From Zeugodacus cucurbitae (lineage: Eukaryota > Arthropoda > Insecta > Diptera > Tephritidae): a DNA stretch of 64,000 bases. Shown in pieces: positions 1 through 11,446 of the stretch. Positions within the stretch are counted from its first letter, which is position 1. Every line of letters starts with the position of its first letter. Both the position numbers and the translations under genes were made by a program. The notes under the pieces are model-generated. The model had not been told where the DNA came from. It saw only the letters and a program-made list of their open reading frames with translations, and made no database searches. The stretch spans positions 27,218,001 to 27,282,000 of the forward strand of contig NC_071671.1 of the NCBI RefSeq assembly GCF_028554725.1, given 5' to 3'.

Positions 1-543
1 CACTAACATAAGAAATGGCAGATGGAAGCTGCACTCAGATTTTTTTACAAAATGCAAAATGGGCGTGGCGTCGCCCACTTATGGGACAAAAACTATACCT
101 CAGGAACTACTCGACCGATTTCAATGAAACTTGGTTTGTAATAGTTTCCTTACATCCCAATGATATGTACTACACGCCTACTTCCTATATACCAGAACTT
201 TGAAGACGATCTGAATCGTTTACTTTACAATATATAAAGTAAGCTCTAGTGAAGATATCGTTGAAGAACTTTGCACAAATACTATGTTCATAGTGTGGCA
301 GCCCCATTCTAAAAATCGCCGAAATCGGACCATAGGTTTTTAAGGCTCCATATATCGAACACGAGGACCTCGGTGGTTCTAACCCAATATTATGGTTTCC
401 AACTTTCAATGGACTTTATACAATATATATGACGAATATGTGGGTCAAATTGTGTATTATATAATATAAATAAAGTTAAATAAATAAATTGCGAGAGTAT
501 AAAATGTTCGGTTACACCCGAACTTAGCCCTTCCTTACTTGTT
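1..543 (-). repeat. Interspersed repeat family A, copy 1 (cut by window edge)
   Basis: The right end reads GCGAGAGTATAAAATGTTCG followed by a short hairpin (GTTCGG/CCGAAC) and a TTAGCCCTTCCTTACTTGTT terminus, the same end seen at 27300 and 45732. Its body is closely similar to the copy at 22550-23719 in reverse. The element continues beyond the left edge. I do not recognise a named family; the short frames inside are not protein-like. Confidence 0.8.
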
Positions 544-3017
544 CTATATTAATTTAGAAAGAGGACTGATTCAATACAAATATTTACTTCTTAAGAATAT
601 ATGAAAATGTATTGTATACCCTATTAATTACTTATTTTAGGCTCATATCAGACGAGTTCTAATGAAGTCTAATGAGAGAATTTATCTCCTAACCTTAAAA
701 TCTTTCAGAAACATTGCAGATTAGTCGTAACAATAAAATCAATGCCGCTGATTTCGCTTAAGATATCGGATGTGTTATTCAATAACAGCTTAAAATCTCT
801 GTTGAAAGCTTTCTGTGGGGTTTCTAAGAAAAAAATAAGATAATCTGACAGTAGAACAATGTGAAAGAAAAAATATCTTGATCAAATTATAATATAGTAA
901 ATACCACTGTAGTACTGTAGCAAATTAAGACAAATCTATAGCTTCTTGTCATAACTTTCACAAATATTTAAGTAAATAAATAATAAAATAAAATAACCAC
1001 ACACGTAATCGAGGGAATTTTAAATCCGTGTGCATTTAGTGGGGAATTGAAATAAAATTAAGTAAACATTGCTGATATTTAAAAGTGTGCCGAAATGACT
1101 ATTAACATCATAGCACACTTTTAATTGTATATAGTACTCTTTAAAAAACAAAAGCAAGTCATTTAACACAGTTACTGATAACATATCTCGTGCTGGTTGA
1201 AACAATAAAATAAATCCTTTCCAGTATATACACATCCTATACTCGTATAGCCATAATATTATATGACAATTTGTTTTAATTGACTAGAATCGCAGTCTCA
1301 TTAACTGTTTTTATGATTTTAGAAGTGGTGAAAAGTGTCTAACTAATTTTCTTAGTAGTTGTTGTACGTGCATAGGTAAGTAACTTGAAGTAGATAGAAC
1401 TTGTTGTTTAGAAACAAATAAACCTTAAATAAAATAGATAATTAAGATTATCTATTAGATTGCTGATGTAGATGTATAGACGAGAGTGGTGGCTATGCGA
1501 AGAGAGAAATTTTTATAAGGAAGCAAGTGTTAAAGTTCTAAATATATTTCTAATAGGCTTAATTAAAAGCTGCTAAGTAAGTATACAACAATTGTCGGAT
1601 AACATCAAGTTTGAGAAGTGAAATCAGCAAGATTAAAGCAAAACTTATAGCGGAGCATGAAATTATATCATAACCCTGACTAGGGCAATTAAAAGCTAAA
1701 ATAGTTTAATAGAAATTATGGACACTAATTCATCTGAGCGGTTGTAGTAAGTTCGTCAATCTAAATGTTATTGAAAAACGAATAATAGCCGTCTTCGATA
1801 CGCTAATACTCCAGTTAATCGCTACCCAAAAATTTTACATTAGAACAAAAGTTACTCAACTAATTTCAATAGATTAAGGACTTGTAAGCATCACATTAAG
1901 TCTGTAGTACAAACCCTTCTATTCTGACTCTATTTAATTATGCCAGTCTCTTTAATTTATACCAGTTCTTTATTCTATTCACCACTCCCCAAGTTGGTTG
2001 AAACGTAGTTAGGTTATGATAAATGTAGTTGTCATTTCTTTCAAGTATGGAATAAAAAGTAGACAATATTTATAGTGTGCATTTGAAAATAATTTTTTTT
2101 TATAGAAAAATGCATACATTGCAAAAGTTGCAAAAGTGGTTTAAAACATGTTTTAATGCATTTTTATATAAATATTTAATTTACATACATGGAGAACAAG
2201 AAGTGTAAAAATTTAATGAGCAAACCTGTTAATTATGGCACAAATATAATAAGTGAGTTTGACAGGCTCTTATTTTTTATAATATTTATATGCATATGCA
2301 CGAATATGCATTAACTGGATATATTAAGTGAATCTGCGCTGCGGTAGATAATGTCGTTTTGGACACGTGGAATCTAATTTGCAATTATAATATATATGTA
2401 TATATATTATTTATATGCAAGCACATCGTTCTTAGTTAGTGAATGTTTAAAAAAAATGAAAGTTGATACTGCACTAAGACATCACAATTTGTGTTAATGA
2501 GTTAGTGTTTATTCGAGTATACTAGACAAATAAGTGCATTAATAGATTCAATTGCATATTAACAGTTAAATCTTTAATTAGAAAATTTCTATTACTAAAC
2601 TCGTAATTAATTTATTTCAATCTACTAATTGCATTAAAAATGATACAGTGATATGGGTACCTCGGTGCTATGAATACCTCGGATTTGTGGACGTAACTTT
2701 GGTTGTGGTTTTTAGCTTATGATCATATATCATCGGAAACAAAATCAATTTTAACGAAGATCATTTACAAAATTAATGAAAAATAAATCAAAATTGAAGA
2801 TCGTTATGATTGAGATATGAAATCAAATCTGGAGCTTAAAAAATGCATTTGAGCTCTGTTGAGGATTGATATTGTTATAAGATTTTACTAGGGGTACTCT
2901 GAGATTTCTTCTTCAAATTTAAGGATATATGTACAGTACATACATATATTTATTATTAAGAAAAGAAATAATTAATTCATAATGACAATAAATACATAAT
3001 ATTATACATTTAAACAA
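544..3017. other. Intergenic AT-rich DNA
   Basis: No supportable gene or RNA. The sequence is AT-rich with short TATA/CATA runs (for example near 2390). The short frame on the minus strand near 1020-1235 has no recognisable similarity and is dominated by low-complexity residues. Confidence 0.6.
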
Positions 3018-3358
3018 AGGTCTACAACTTTGCTTCCGCCGTTTTCCAATAGATGTCTCTAAGGTCAAGCACTGGTCGATTAAATCGATTTTTTTATATC
3101 GATCTTGGACATTTGTGTCAACATTAACCCAACAAAATATTTGTAGAGATCTGTTTGCATGCCAAACTTATTCTCAACTGAAAATGTCACTTTTTGAGCC
3201 GAATTCTCGACATTTGCGGGAAATTTTGCTTTTCTTTTTTGATTCCAAGAAAAGTGCAGCTGAGGCTCTACGAATGCTTTCGGATACGTACGCTTAGGCT
3301 GTCCTAAGTGAAAAAACCTTAAATTTATAAAAAACGGCGGAAGCAAAGTTGTAGACCT
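3018..3358 (+). mobile_element. Internally deleted mariner-family element with 28-bp perfect terminal inverted repeats
   Basis: Positions 3018-3045 (starting AGGTCTACAACTTTGCTTCC) are an exact inverted copy of 3331-3358. Between them a plus-strand frame ends in a segment reading EPNSRHLREILLFFF then KKSAAEALRML, which matches the N-terminal helix-turn-helix part of insect mariner transposases (known family pattern, recalled). The frame stops at about 3295-3297 and only about 35 bases separate it from the right repeat, so nearly all of the catalytic domain is missing. The right flank has a TA at 3358-3359; the left flank reads AA where TA is expected. It is a non-autonomous deletion derivative. 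Confidence 0.85.
3190..3297 (+). pseudogene. Remnant of mariner transposase N-terminus
   Basis: Coding remnant inside the element at 3018-3358. The likely original start is the methionine near 3183 (MSLFEPNSRHLRE). About 38 residues remain, covering the first DNA-binding helices; the frame then hits a stop where an intact mariner gene would continue, and the D,D34D catalytic core is absent. It cannot encode an active transposase. Confidence 0.7.
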
Positions 3359-6249
3359 AATATTTTACTATTTGGTTACAAAGACTAAAATTATTTTATA
3401 AAAAATTTATAAAAAATTCAAGAAAACAAAATTATATTATATTATTGCAATTAATATAAAAAATATTTATAATTGTTATGAATCATTTGTACAAATAAAA
3501 GATTATATTTATTCACATTGATTAGGAATTAACTTTACATATATAACTTTGCAAAAAATTGCAACAAATAATTTCACAATTAATTGCACTTCAGTTATTT
3601 TCATTGTATGTATTTCACACAGCGCTAAAAACAGACAGCACAGTTATAACTTTTAAAAACACTTAAATCAAAATTATTTTATTTTGAAATGACTGAAGTA
3701 GCGCTCATCTTTTGGCGTCTACAAGTAGTGCAATTATTTTTGCATTATTTGTTAGACTTTAGAGTTGTGAGACATGTAAAAATGCATTAATATTGAAGCT
3801 AATTTTTTCCTCAAATATTAAATTGCGAAGTAAGACTGAGCGTCATACAGATACGAACGCCTACGTCAGTAAACAGTTTACAATTTATAAACATTGCATA
3901 CAATTTTCGTATTTCCTTATATTTTTATAGCGCCGTAAATTGTATTGTATTGTAAATACTAGTGATACATATTTTTAAGTCTACCAAATATTGAAAACAA
4001 TGTAATTAATTAACATTCTTAATAATTTGATATGTTTAAGTTTTTTAATTTATTAGTTGGTTAATTATTAATTTTATATGTGAATTATATTATTTTAAAC
4101 GTATGTAATGTAATGTTGATTACATACGTTAAAAAATGTGTCAAAATAAATGATTTAATTAAAGAACATATTTAATTAATTTTTTATAAAATAAACAAAT
4201 ATTTGAAAATATTAAAAATAAAGAAATTTTTAATTAATTTTTTATAAAATAAACAAATATTTGAAAATATTAAAAATAAAGAAATTTTTAATTAATTTCT
4301 TATAAAAAAAAAATATTTCAAAATATTAGAAATAAATACTATTAAAATTATACAATTTAGCTTCCTTTTCATTAAAGTTTCATTTTGGTAAATAGGTAAT
4401 AGCTAAGCAGAATTTTTAATAAAAATAATTTTTATAAAAAATTAAGAAAATTTAAAAAAAAAATTATTTGTAAAACTGATAACATTACTTTTAATTTTTC
4501 ATAAGAAAAAGTAAGGTTAGCTACCTTCACTTTGCTTTTTTCATAACGCTCTAAATATTAATGTTCATTTGTTTTTTATTTCAATTAATTTTAATAATTA
4601 AGTTAATTAAATAATTTAATTAATATTTTTAAAGAATTTATAATAAGAAAATTTTAAAATATTAGAGTTAAATATTTTTAAAATTATACTATTTAGCTAT
4701 GCATTTTATATTAAAGTTTTATTATTTTTTTTTACTTTTAAGTTTCAATTTGGTAAAAAAAATAGCTTTTAATAAAATTCTTAAAAAAATTAATAAATTA
4801 TTTAAAAGACAATATTTTTAAAACTTCAAAATTTAATTTTTAACAAAAATAATGCATTAAAATTACAAATATTTAAAAATCAAGTTATTCAGATTGAATT
4901 TTTAATTAATTAATTTTTTTTTATTGTAACAAAAAATAAAAATTTACTCAATATTTTGCGCTACTCACACTTCCTTTGATAAGCTTTAGAAAAATATAAA
5001 TCAGTGCAATACATACATATTATATACTTGTATATATGTATATGTAAGTCATGTTTTAGATAAAAAAAAACGCAAAAAAAATGCCATTCAAGTAAACCCC
5101 CTTGGCTGATATAACCGAGTGCAAAAAGATCGGTCCACATAGCAATTAATTGCGGTTGAAATACACACACACACGCAAAATTATAATAAATATTCAAGGA
5201 CTGCGGCAACGCTTTCTAATTCCTCTAAACAAAGTGAATGGGCCCTTCGCGCAAATCGAACAAATTTATTTCATTAATATATACGTTTAGTTGTTGAAAC
5301 AATCAGTTTGCTTGCACTTTGTCACTTTTTTGCGCGTTCGCCTAAAACGGTCAAACGGTTAATTGCCGACAATCGATGCGGATTCTTATTATCACTGGCA
5401 TACGTTGGAGCTGATTATTCATTTGATTAACGCAATCGCGGATTAATTGTTCACAAATACATCTGTTTGTGTGTGCGTTATTTTAATTTTAATTTAATTT
5501 ATATTTCTATATTTATTTTTTTTTTCATTGTAATTATCAGTTGCTGCAATTTAATAATTGTTTTGTGAAAACTTTATTTCTACATTTCTATTTGTCAGTT
5601 TCTGTCTGTTGTTTACCGGTCGAAATCAAATGTCGAACTGATCTGAAGTTACCGTATACATTTTTAAAATACAATGCAAATGTTGCTCGGTCGATCGGAC
5701 ATGCTTGGGAAATATTTAACTATGCATGTACATATGTATGTACGTATTTAAGTGTGTATGTACATATGTATGTAAGGAGCAAGTACTACAGTCATAAGTA
5801 TTTTATTGTATTTGTTTATATTTTATAAAATTGACAATAATCGCTCACTAACTGTTAACGATTTGTTTTTGTAATTTTTTTTTTTCATACATTCTAATAT
5901 GTAGCACAGAAAACTCTCTTACGTTGCTGATAATGAAATTTTATTTTTAAGCTCTCTCTACGTTTACTTTAGCTTTGCGTTGTACTTGTACATATATGCT
6001 CTATATTAATTAATATTTTTGTTTTATTTCCGTACACTTATAAAATTATTGTTTTTTCTTGGTTTTTTTATTTTTGTTTTTTTGCTTTTGTTTTAAAAGT
6101 TTGCAAATAAAACGAACGTGAAATATTATCTTCGCACAGTGGGAAATTCCCAAGTGTACCGCTGAAGTTTATGCACAAGCATTTACAGTAGAATTTCGTA
6201 GACAGTAATTAAATGAAAATGCTTGAAAAGGAACAGTGGAACAAATTTT
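3359..6249. other. Intergenic AT-rich DNA with a possible regulatory stretch at about 5210-5450
   Basis: Mostly A/T tracts. A perfect 12-bp inverted repeat (AACGTATGTAAT / ATTACATACGTT) lies at about 4096-4132. The part at 5210-5450 is noticeably less AT-rich and more complex than its surroundings, as promoters or 5' exons often are in this genome, but I see no clear open frame, splice pair or core promoter set there. Confidence 0.45.
4171..4345. repeat. Three-copy tandem repeat, 58-bp period
   Basis: Units begin TTTAATTAAT at 4171, 4229 and 4287. The first two are practically identical (AATTTTTTATAAAATAAACA core); the third is diverged. AT-rich satellite-like array with no coding potential. 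Confidence 0.85.
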
Positions 6250-6250
6250 C

Positions 6251-6750
6251 TTTGGAAAAAGCTTCGAAAGCTACCATAATCAAATCTAATTGAATGGATC
6301 TGAATTAGAAGAGAAACTTACGAATCTCAAAAGCTTTTCTTTGGAAAAAGTTTCGAATGTTTTCTGATTACATGTAATTGAATGAAATAAATCTGTAGTA
6401 GAAGAGAAGCTTTGGAATTTCAAGAGCTTTTCTTTGTTAGCAGGGAAATTTACGAATCACAAAAGATTTTCTTTGGAAACAATCCTGATCACGTATAACT
6501 AAATTAAATGGATCTTAATTAGAAGATGAACATTTGATTCGCAAAAGCTTTTCTTTAGGAAAAGCTTCGAAAGCTTTCCAGATCATATGTAATTGAATGA
6601 AATAAATCTGGATTAGAAGAGAAATTTTCGAATCTCAAAAGTTTTTCCTCATAAAAAGCTTTGTTCGAAGCTACCCTAATCACGTATAATTTAATCAAAT
6701 GTATATGAATTAGAAGAAAAACCTTCCAATCTCAAAAGCTCTTTTTTTTG
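6251..6750. repeat. Degenerate tandem array, about 82-93-bp units
   Basis: Units start with TTTGGAAAAAGCTTCGAA-like sequence at 6251, 6340, 6472 (with a partial unit at 6433), 6554 and about 6647. Each contains a GTAATTGAATGAAATAAATC-like middle and a GAATCTCAAAAGCTTTTC-like end. The copies differ from each other by many substitutions, so the array is old. No gene is visible in it. Confidence 0.8.
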
Positions 6751-9700
6751 CAAAAAAACTTGGAAGCTATCATGAACTATGCTTTCTATGTGCTTAGTTC
6801 AACTTTTTTATAAATTTTTTATGTAACTATTAAGCTTTTATAAATGTTGCATAAGACACTTAGAAAAATCATTGTTTTTTGGTATATTAATTACTTTCTC
6901 AGCTAAACAAAAGCTGCGGAAAGGTTTTTATGTTATGAGCTTTCAAATTGTAGCATAATCACGAACAAAACGAAAGCTAAGCTTTTCTTCAAAGCTTTCA
7001 CTTCGTATATATTTAATATAGAATATTTGCCTATATTAACCATCTAACGTCTTCATATATATGTATTTATTTCTGAGTTTTTCATACAAATAATACAAAA
7101 GTAGTAAACGGAAAATTTAGAAAGCTTTCTACAGTAATCGATTTCGTTAAAATTGTTTACAATATTAACTAGAAGTATTCAAGGTCCTTAATAACAGGCA
7201 CTTGTGATTTTCCGCACAAATTCTAATTGGGGGCAAAAACACTATAAGGAGCACTCCAGAATAATGTCGTCAAACTATAGAGTAGTATTTGACTAATGTA
7301 TACCAATGTATGTAGGTAGATATTTTTTTTTAACTTTCCATACATTTGATAAGCAACTTGAGCGTATTTTTGTGCTGAAGCATTTCATCTATAGCATTAA
7401 TGTCGAAAGTTTTTTTTTATGAGAGTCCGTTTTGCCCTATAATGTATAATTAGTATTCCTCAAAAAATCATGTTACTCATAAACACCGATGAAATATATG
7501 TATCTGTCATACGCCGGTCTTCTATGACTCTATGAATCATTTACTCCCCTGTCGACATTTAATGCGTCGTCACACAATTTTGTGAATTATGAGACGTGTC
7601 TCACATAATTATGTTTATGTCAATTATCAAGAAAATAGTTGAAAAATAACTATTTTCGAATGCGTACATATTTATTTACTTAACACAGTGTAATAATTTA
7701 CTTTTCCATCAAAATGCTTAATGAAATGTCAATTTAATATTTTCTAGTCAAGTATATCCAATGACATCATAATATATTATTATTGCTATACTAATATTAG
7801 CAATGCAAGTAAGTACTTTCAAACCACAATAATACAATGATAATGATGATAAAAGGTAGAACGTACCAACAATTGGCGATAAAACGTCAAGTGCGGCATT
7901 GATAACTGGAGTGTTTCAAAAAGTTAAACAAGTAAATGGCATAAACAAATTCTTAACAATTAATTTAATAAAAAAATGTAAATATCAATATTGTTTAATA
8001 TTTATCAATGTTATTTAATATTGATCAATGTTAATTGATACCAAAATTTATTTGAAATGCTCGGGAAGGCAAAATTCTATATGAAAATCTTTAGAAAATG
8101 GAAAAAGAACCTAACCTAATACAAAAAACTGAGAAACTTCGAAAAAAAACTTGACTTTGTTTTGTGTTTAGCTAAGAAAAGATGAGTTTTGACCAATAAC
8201 AATCATTCATAAAAAGTTGGGTTATATTGATAAATCGATTGTAACTTTTCATAAGAACAAGTGAAGTTAGGTTCCTAGCAGCACTTTCATTCATAATTCT
8301 CTAAATTTTAATGCAAATTTGTGCTTTTAGCTTTTTAGTTGAAATAATTACAATGAAAATAATCAAATAATTAGCTTCATTTCATATTATCAATAATTAT
8401 CCAAATAATATGTTACTCCATAGAGGTTTTAATTATTATTTTTTTAACTAATATTTAATGCTGACTACATTAAGCGTCAATTTAAGTTTGCCATTATTAA
8501 CTTATTGTTAGCTTAGTAAGAGGTATTTTTTAATTTATTACTGGTTTTAAAGGTTAGCGATAATTTTCATATAATAACAAAATTTTCCCAAAATACAACT
8601 AATTATGAATATAAGTGTTCTCATTTGTTAAATGTACCAAAAAGGAATGTGCTTAAATTTTATAATTATTATTTTATTTAATTTCACAATATTACTGCTC
8701 TGCCAAATATTTTTATTTTTTTAAGAATTTAATTTTTTTGGTTTTTTGCATTGAAATATTAATTTACTTTTTCTTTGCGCCTAATTGCATCAATTAGTTA
8801 ATTTCATTAGATATTTTTTGTTATATTACTTACGTTAGATCATGCAAATTAATATTTGTTTAGTGAAGCGGAGAAAATATGTTTAAAATTTAAAAGTATT
8901 ATATTCATATGATATATGTAAGTGTATATGTAAGTGTAAATATTTTATTTGTTTATATATAGGTTACGTTTGTCATATTCTTCGCTTTCTTTTATTTATT
9001 TTTTATTAAACTAATTCAAGTTGTACAGTGACCCCATTGAACGCGCCCTTTATGGTTTTTTAAACAATTTTAGGGCAGAAAACGGCTTTTAAAAGCTGTT
9101 TCTTTAAGTCTTTTAATTATTACCCGGCCTACTCCACCATGAGTTTTGAGGTAATCTGACGGAAGAATGTTTCTACAAGTTCTAACTCATCTTCGTATTG
9201 TCAGAGAATTTGATAAAAACCCATTTCAGGTCAGAAAAACGGTTTTTAGAATTGCAAAATCCGCAAAATATCCAACGTTTCAGAAGAATAGTATCAATTC
9301 TTACTAAAAGCTCTACAAAGATGTTTTACCATCAATCATCTGTCACGGACTTATTTTTAGAAAAACACTTTAAATTCGTATAAAGCCAGAACCGCAGACT
9401 TCACTCACAACATTGTAACGAGTCAGGGCTGAACTTTATATTCTTAATGGCGTCTATGTATGATGTTTGCTAAAGTAATTTAGTTTATTGTGTGAAAGAA
9501 ATTGCGCATATTAATATAGTGGGAAATATGATGCTTCTAAAAGCTAATACAATGCACAATTCATTTGAGAATATTTAACAACAAATAATTGCATTGCAAA
9601 ATGCAAAATGACAATCTGTAGATTGTAAAAAAAAGCGAAAAACAAAGAAATGAAAATCACTTAAGTTCCATATACTCTTATTCAAGGTCTGTGCATTTCT

Positions 9701-10197
9701 TGGCAGCTGGATAAATATGTGGCGCTATCGTCGTTTTGCATCTACCATTTCTGTTTATAATGTCATGAAATGTACTCGTATTTGTAGAACTCCAATAAAC
9801 CGAACACGCTATGCACGAAACGTTTGCAATCCGGTTGGTTTTGCATATTTCTTGCACTTTTTCTTCTTTTTATTGTTATATTTATTAAATTTACAACTCA
9901 TTTTGTTGCTAATTGCAGGCATTGACATTAGAGCGCAATTTACAGGACAACAAGTAATAATTTGAAATCAAAGAAATGTGCGAAGTCATTAGGAAAGTGT
10001 GAAGTAGAGAAGGGAGACTGTGAAATTTTGATTTGTAATGATGAGTTCCACGAAAAAAAGAGAAGTGTGCTGAATGAGTTTGACTTAGTTTTACAAGCAT
10101 TAGGGAGTAGTTAGAGCGTAAACGGTCAAGGTCATATAAGTAACACTGTGAGTTTGTTGAATCAATTGGTTGATTGATCTTTTTGATTACTTTTGTT
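6751..10197. other. Intergenic AT-rich DNA
   Basis: No gene supported on either strand. It holds a cluster of short palindromes at 7571-7657, poly-T runs and CATA microsatellites. A stretch at about 9030-9420 is less AT-rich but has no recognisable product. Confidence 0.5.
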
Positions 10198-10597
10198 AAG
10201 CCCTATAATGTACACGACGGTCGCTGAATCCGAATCCGAGATTTAACTCCAGGGTAAGGTTTGACATATATCTTAAGGCTCCACAACAACGCCAAAATTG
10301 TACCAAACTAAACCAACCAACAGCAACTTTATTGGAAGCCAATTTCAAGGTTAGAAATAATGCTAATCACTAGGAAATGGGTACATCGATCAGATCCTAC
10401 GAAATATACTGTAGACTTGTAAATTCTTTTGAACAACTTCAAGCCTTACAAGTACTGCCATTGAATTGAAAGAGCATTCCGTCTCTAGTCGGTTCTAAGA
10501 AACCGGAACGTTTCCGATCTAGGAACTGAACTTCTGAACTTGGCAGTATTCCTCAAAAAATATTTAGGAAGCCTTTTCTGCCGCTACAACAACACTT
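10198..10597 (+). repeat. Repeat family B copy ending CTGCCGCTACAACAAC
   Basis: The right end reads TATTTAGGAAGCCTTTTCTG then CCGCTACAACAACAC. A related end occurs at 17905-17925 and 21745-21775. The body has moderate GC and many CCGAAC/GGAACC-like words. This looks like the 3' part of a dispersed element with a short CAA tail; the left limit is uncertain. It abuts the family A copy that begins at 10598. Confidence 0.45.
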
Positions 10598-11446
10598 AAC
10601 AAGTAAGGAAGGGCTAAGTTCGGGTTCATCATTGGGATGTAAGGAAACTATTACAAACCAAGTTTCATTGAAATCGGTCGAGTAGATCCTGAGATAAGAT
10701 TTTTGACCCATAAGTGGGCGACGCCACGCCCATTTTCCATTTTGTAAAAAAATCTGAGTGCAGCTTCCACCTGCCAATTCTTATGTGAAATTTAGTGTTT
10801 CTGACGTTATTCGTTAGTGAGTTAACCCACTTTTAGTACTTTTCAACCGAACCTTTGTATGGGAGGTGGGCGTGGTTATGATCCGATTTCTTTCATTTTT
10901 GGACTGTATTAAGAATTGACTAAAAAAAAGACTGCAGAAAGTTTGGTTTATATAGCTCTATTGGTTTCCGAGATATGTACAAAAAACCTATTTGGGGGCA
11001 GGGCCACGCCCACCTACCCAAAAAAATTACATCCAAATATGCCCCATCATAGTGTGATCCTTCATACCAAATTTTATTTCCATAGCTTTATTTATGGCTT
11101 AGTTATGGCACTTTATGTGTTTTCGGTTTTCGCCATTTTGTGGGCGTGGCAGTGGTCCGATTTTGCTCATTTTCGAAAGCAACCTTCCTATGGTGCCAAG
11201 AAATAAGTGTGTAAAGTTTCATCAAGATATCTTAATTTTTACTCAAGTTACAGCTTGCACAGATGGACGGACGGACAGACAGACATTCGGATTTGAACTC
11301 CACTCTTCACCCTGATCACTTTGGTATATATAACCCTATATCTAACTCGTTTAGTTTTGGGTGTTACAAACAACCGTTATGTGAACAAAACTATAATACT
11401 CTCTTAGCAACTTTGTTGCTAGCAACTTTGTTGCGAGAGTATAAAA
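10598..11446 (+). repeat. Interspersed repeat family A, copy 2 (internally deleted)
   Basis: Starts AACAAGTAAGGAAGGGCTAA and ends TTGCGAGAGTATAAAAA. Compared with the copy at 22550 it lacks the first few hundred internal bases: after the GTTCGGGT end it jumps straight to the TCATTGGGATG segment. The 3' end carries an extra tandem TAGCAACTTTGTTGC unit and a GGACGGACGGACAGACAGAC microsatellite. Confidence 0.85.

Noticed and set aside
10916..11315. Overlapping frames of 66-96 residues inside repeat family A, recurring in other copies
   Set aside because: They recur because the repeat recurs. They are disrupted differently in each copy, several frames overlap on both strands, and the peptides show no domain.
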